Positions 8,483 to 10,333 of a DNA stretch of 10,333 nt are shown here, in pieces. Positions within the stretch are counted from its first letter, which is position 1. Each line of letters begins with the position of its first letter. Under the pieces are notes generated by a model, which was not told the origin of the DNA, did not search any database, and saw only the letters and a program-made list of their open reading frames with translations. The position numbers and the translations under genes were made by a program. The DNA lies in assembly GCA_001897035.1 (NCBI GenBank), contig MKRS01000329.1:1-10333 (forward strand), in the 5' to 3' direction. The DNA is from Bacteroidales bacterium 45-6. Lineage in GTDB: Bacteria; Bacteroidota; Bacteroidia; Bacteroidales; Dysgonomonadaceae.

Positions 8483-9316
8483 TTAGCTGACCTTGGAAAA
8501 TCCGATAGACATCTTCTTAGCGCCAATCCACTTGCAAAAGCCAAACAGGACTGTCATCAACAAGATGATGAACGCTCCAGAAGGGACATTCAGGTAGTAG
8601 GAGAGAATCAATCCACTCACACAACAGAAAAAACTAACAGCGATGGACAGAAAAATCATCTTCCTGAAATTGGACGTGAAGATGTTGGCCGTCATCTGCG
8701 GGATCGTGAGCAGCGACATCAGCAGCACAACGCCTACCAGGCGGATGGAGAGGACAATCGAGATAGCAATGCAGCACATCATCAGGTATTCGAATCTGCG
8801 CACGGCAATTCCACGTGTTTTGGCAAAATCTGCATCAAAAGCGATATAAAGAATCTGCCTGTGAAACAAGGCGAACAGGGCGACCAAGATGAATGATAAA
8901 ATCCCCAAATAGAGAATATCCGAATTGGCGATCGTCAAGATATTTCCAAAAAGATAGTCTGTGAGATTCGGAGCATAACCCGGTTTCAGGAAAATGAAAA
9001 TGATGCCGACAGCCATGCCCAGCGACCAGAAAGAGGCTATCGCCGAATCTTCCCTCACCCCTTGCTTCGACGAAAGCCATTCGATGCCGAAAGCCGACAT
9101 CACCGAGAAAATCATAGCCGACACAATGGGATTGAATCCGAAATAAAACCCGATCCCCAAACCACCCAAAGAGGCGTGGGTGATGCCGCCGCTGATGAAA
9201 ACCAGTCGGCGAATGACAATGTAGGTGCCGATGATGCCGCAAGCAATGCTTGCCAGCAAGCTGCCCCACAGAGCATTCCTAAAAAATGCGTAATCCAACA
9301 GTTCGAAAATCTGCAT
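8483..9316 (-). CDS. Metal ABC transporter permease (ABC-3 / ZnuB-MntB type)
   Basis: The membrane-spanning subunit of a zinc or manganese/iron uptake ABC transporter in the inner membrane, 277 residues from the chosen start. It shows about eight hydrophobic helices. The family hallmark RRLVFISGGITHASLGGLGI lies near residues 36-55, and a hydrophilic loop SSKQGVREDSA follows near 82-92. ATG at 9316 is preferred over an in-frame start at 9364 because 9364 lies inside aroA, and because AAAGG sits 6 bases before 9316, a fair ribosome binding site. The start is 22 bp after the aroA stop, so the two are probably cotranscribed. No ATPase or substrate-binding partner lies in the window; either they are upstream of aroA or the permease pairs with subunits encoded elsewhere. 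The metal cannot be told from sequence, with zinc or manganese most likely. Confidence 0.93.
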   Translation of the reverse strand: MQIFELLDYAFFRNALWGSLLASIACGIIGTYIVIRRLVFISGGITHASLGGLGIGFYFGFNPIVSAMIFSVMSAFGIEWLSSKQGVREDSAIASFWSLGMAVGIIFIFLKPGYAPNLTDYLFGNILTIANSDILYLGILSFILVALFALFHRQILYIAFDADFAKTRGIAVRRFEYLMMCCIAISIVLSIRLVGVVLLMSLLTIPQMTANIFTSNFRKMIFLSIAVSFFCCVSGLILSYYLNVPSGAFIILLMTVLFGFCKWIGAKKMSIGFSKVS

Positions 9317-9338
9317 CAGTGCCTTTTTGAGAAAAAAA

Positions 9339-10333
9339 TTAGACTGTGGCCTCTTGCACTGCAAAACCGACTTGCGACAAATCCTTCCAATAATTGGGAT
9401 AAGATTTCGACACGACTTGCGGTTCAGCTATTTGAATATTTGGCACGCGGATGGCAGCCGGAGCAAAAGCCATCGCCATTCGGTGATCTTCGTAAGTTTT
9501 TATGACAGGGTCTGTTTCCGGATCGCAACGCTCACCGTCCCATTCCAGGATGCTGTTGTCACGGTCTGCGAGCACATATCCCAGCTTTTTCATTTCCGCC
9601 TTGAGTGCTTCGATACGATCCGTCTCTTTAATTTTGAGGCTTTGAAGTCCTGTGAACAGGAATGGAATCCCCAGTATGCAGCATGTAACTGCAAAGGTCT
9701 GGGCCAAATCGGGTTCGTTCACGAAATTATGGAACATCTTTTTCGTTCTCGGAGCTGTTTTGCGGAGGATCACCCCCTTGTCCGTGAATTCGGACGCAAC
9801 ACCCAGGTCGAGAAACAAGTCGGCCACCTTGGAGTCGCCTTGCGCACTATGCTCGAACAAGCCAAGAAGTTCTATTTCGGCTTTGTCGGAGAGTGCCGCC
9901 ATCTCGTACCAATAAGAGGCCGCCGACCAGTCGGACTCCACCAGAAAGGGGACTCCTTTGTAGAGTTCAGGATAAATTTTGATAGTACTGCCATCCCAAT
10001 TGGCTTTCACACCAAAGTCGCTCATGATCTTGAGCGTCATGCGGATGTAGGGCTGGGAAATAACCTCTCCTTCCAGATGGATCGTGAGGCCATTGGTCAT
10101 GCTTGGCGCCACCATCAGCAAGGCTGAAATAAATTGGGAACTCACATTTCCCGCCAGGTAGATTTCTCCTCCTTTAAGGGCCTGTCCTTTGATTCGAAGC
10201 GTCGGGAAACCTTTCTTCTCTATATACTCGATCTTAGCCCCCAATGAATTCAAGGCGTCCACCAACAAATGGATCGGACGTTGTTTCATCCGTTCCGTCC
10301 CGGTGATTACCCAGTCGCCCGGGCAACGCGAAA
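9339..10333 (-). CDS. aroA: 3-phosphoshikimate 1-carboxyvinyltransferase (EPSP synthase), 5' truncated
   Basis: The sixth enzyme of the shikimate pathway, joining shikimate 3-phosphate and phosphoenolpyruvate to give EPSP on the way to chorismate and aromatic amino acids. The frame stays open through the window edge, and residues WVITGTER precede the Met at 10289, matching the family's ITG.ER..RP motif. That Met is therefore internal, and about 80-90 N-terminal residues are beyond the window. Counting from that Met, visible motifs are MKQRP (1-5), SSQ (50-52, shikimate phosphate binding), NEPDLAQT with Asp194 (catalytic base position), KETDR (221-225) and EDHRMAM (267-273, PEP site). About 330 residues are present. 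The LGNAGT segment and N-terminal lysine that bear on glyphosate response are not in view, so its class cannot be set. TAA at 9341-9339 is 22 bp from the permease start. Confidence 0.97.
   Translation of the reverse strand, partial: SRCPGDWVITGTERMKQRPIHLLVDALNSLGAKIEYIEKKGFPTLRIKGQALKGGEIYLAGNVSSQFISALLMVAPSMTNGLTIHLEGEVISQPYIRMTLKIMSDFGVKANWDGSTIKIYPELYKGVPFLVESDWSAASYWYEMAALSDKAEIELLGLFEHSAQGDSKVADLFLDLGVASEFTDKGVILRKTAPRTKKMFHNFVNEPDLAQTFAVTCCILGIPFLFTGLQSLKIKETDRIEALKAEMKKLGYVLADRDNSILEWDGERCDPETDPVIKTYEDHRMAMAFAPAAIRVPNIQIAEPQVVSKSYPNYWKDLSQVGFAVQEATV

Noticed and set aside
9317..9364. ATG at 9364 as the permease start
   Set aside because: It would add 16 polar residues encoded inside aroA; ATG at 9316 has a ribosome binding site and gives the family's normal N-terminus.
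9327..10127. A 266-codon open frame antisense to aroA
   Set aside because: It overlaps the well-supported aroA frame with all its motifs and encodes nothing recognisable.

Overview
The window looks like ordinary chromosome of a member of Bacteroidota, most likely order Bacteroidales. The evidence is the protein families (for example an enolase with the GGSHSDAP variant and a family I pyrophosphatase), leaders that mostly lack strong Shine-Dalgarno sites, and promoter candidates matching the Bacteroidota -7 box TAnnTTTG. I cannot name a genus from the sequence alone.

Layout, left to right. A 5'-truncated CorA-type divalent cation channel (1-879, +) is followed 63 bp later by a MarC-family membrane protein (943-1527, +). 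Enolase (1764-3056, +) follows behind its own TAnnTTTG promoter. It converges on a family I inorganic pyrophosphatase (3143-3910, -), and the two share a 20-bp perfect-stem bidirectional terminator. A 555-bp AT-rich stretch without a credible protein gene follows (3911-4465). It holds the ppa promoter and, on the minus strand, a Bacteroidota-type promoter, several hairpins and a well-formed intrinsic terminator, which together suggest a ~300-nt non-coding RNA. The right half is all on the minus strand and, in transcription order, reads: aroA (5' end beyond the window), an ABC-3 family metal permease (22 bp gap), an MltD-like lytic transglycosylase (141-bp gap holding a terminator or attenuator hairpin), and uvrA (60-bp gap holding a second hairpin).

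Functionally this is housekeeping: cation transport, glycolysis, pyrophosphate removal, nucleotide excision repair, peptidoglycan turnover, metal uptake and the shikimate pathway. I see no CRISPR array, intact transposase, prophage gene, tRNA or rRNA. No new multi-gene system is evident. The least explained DNA is the 3911-4465 intergenic stretch, and the most testable novelty is the candidate RNA inside it.
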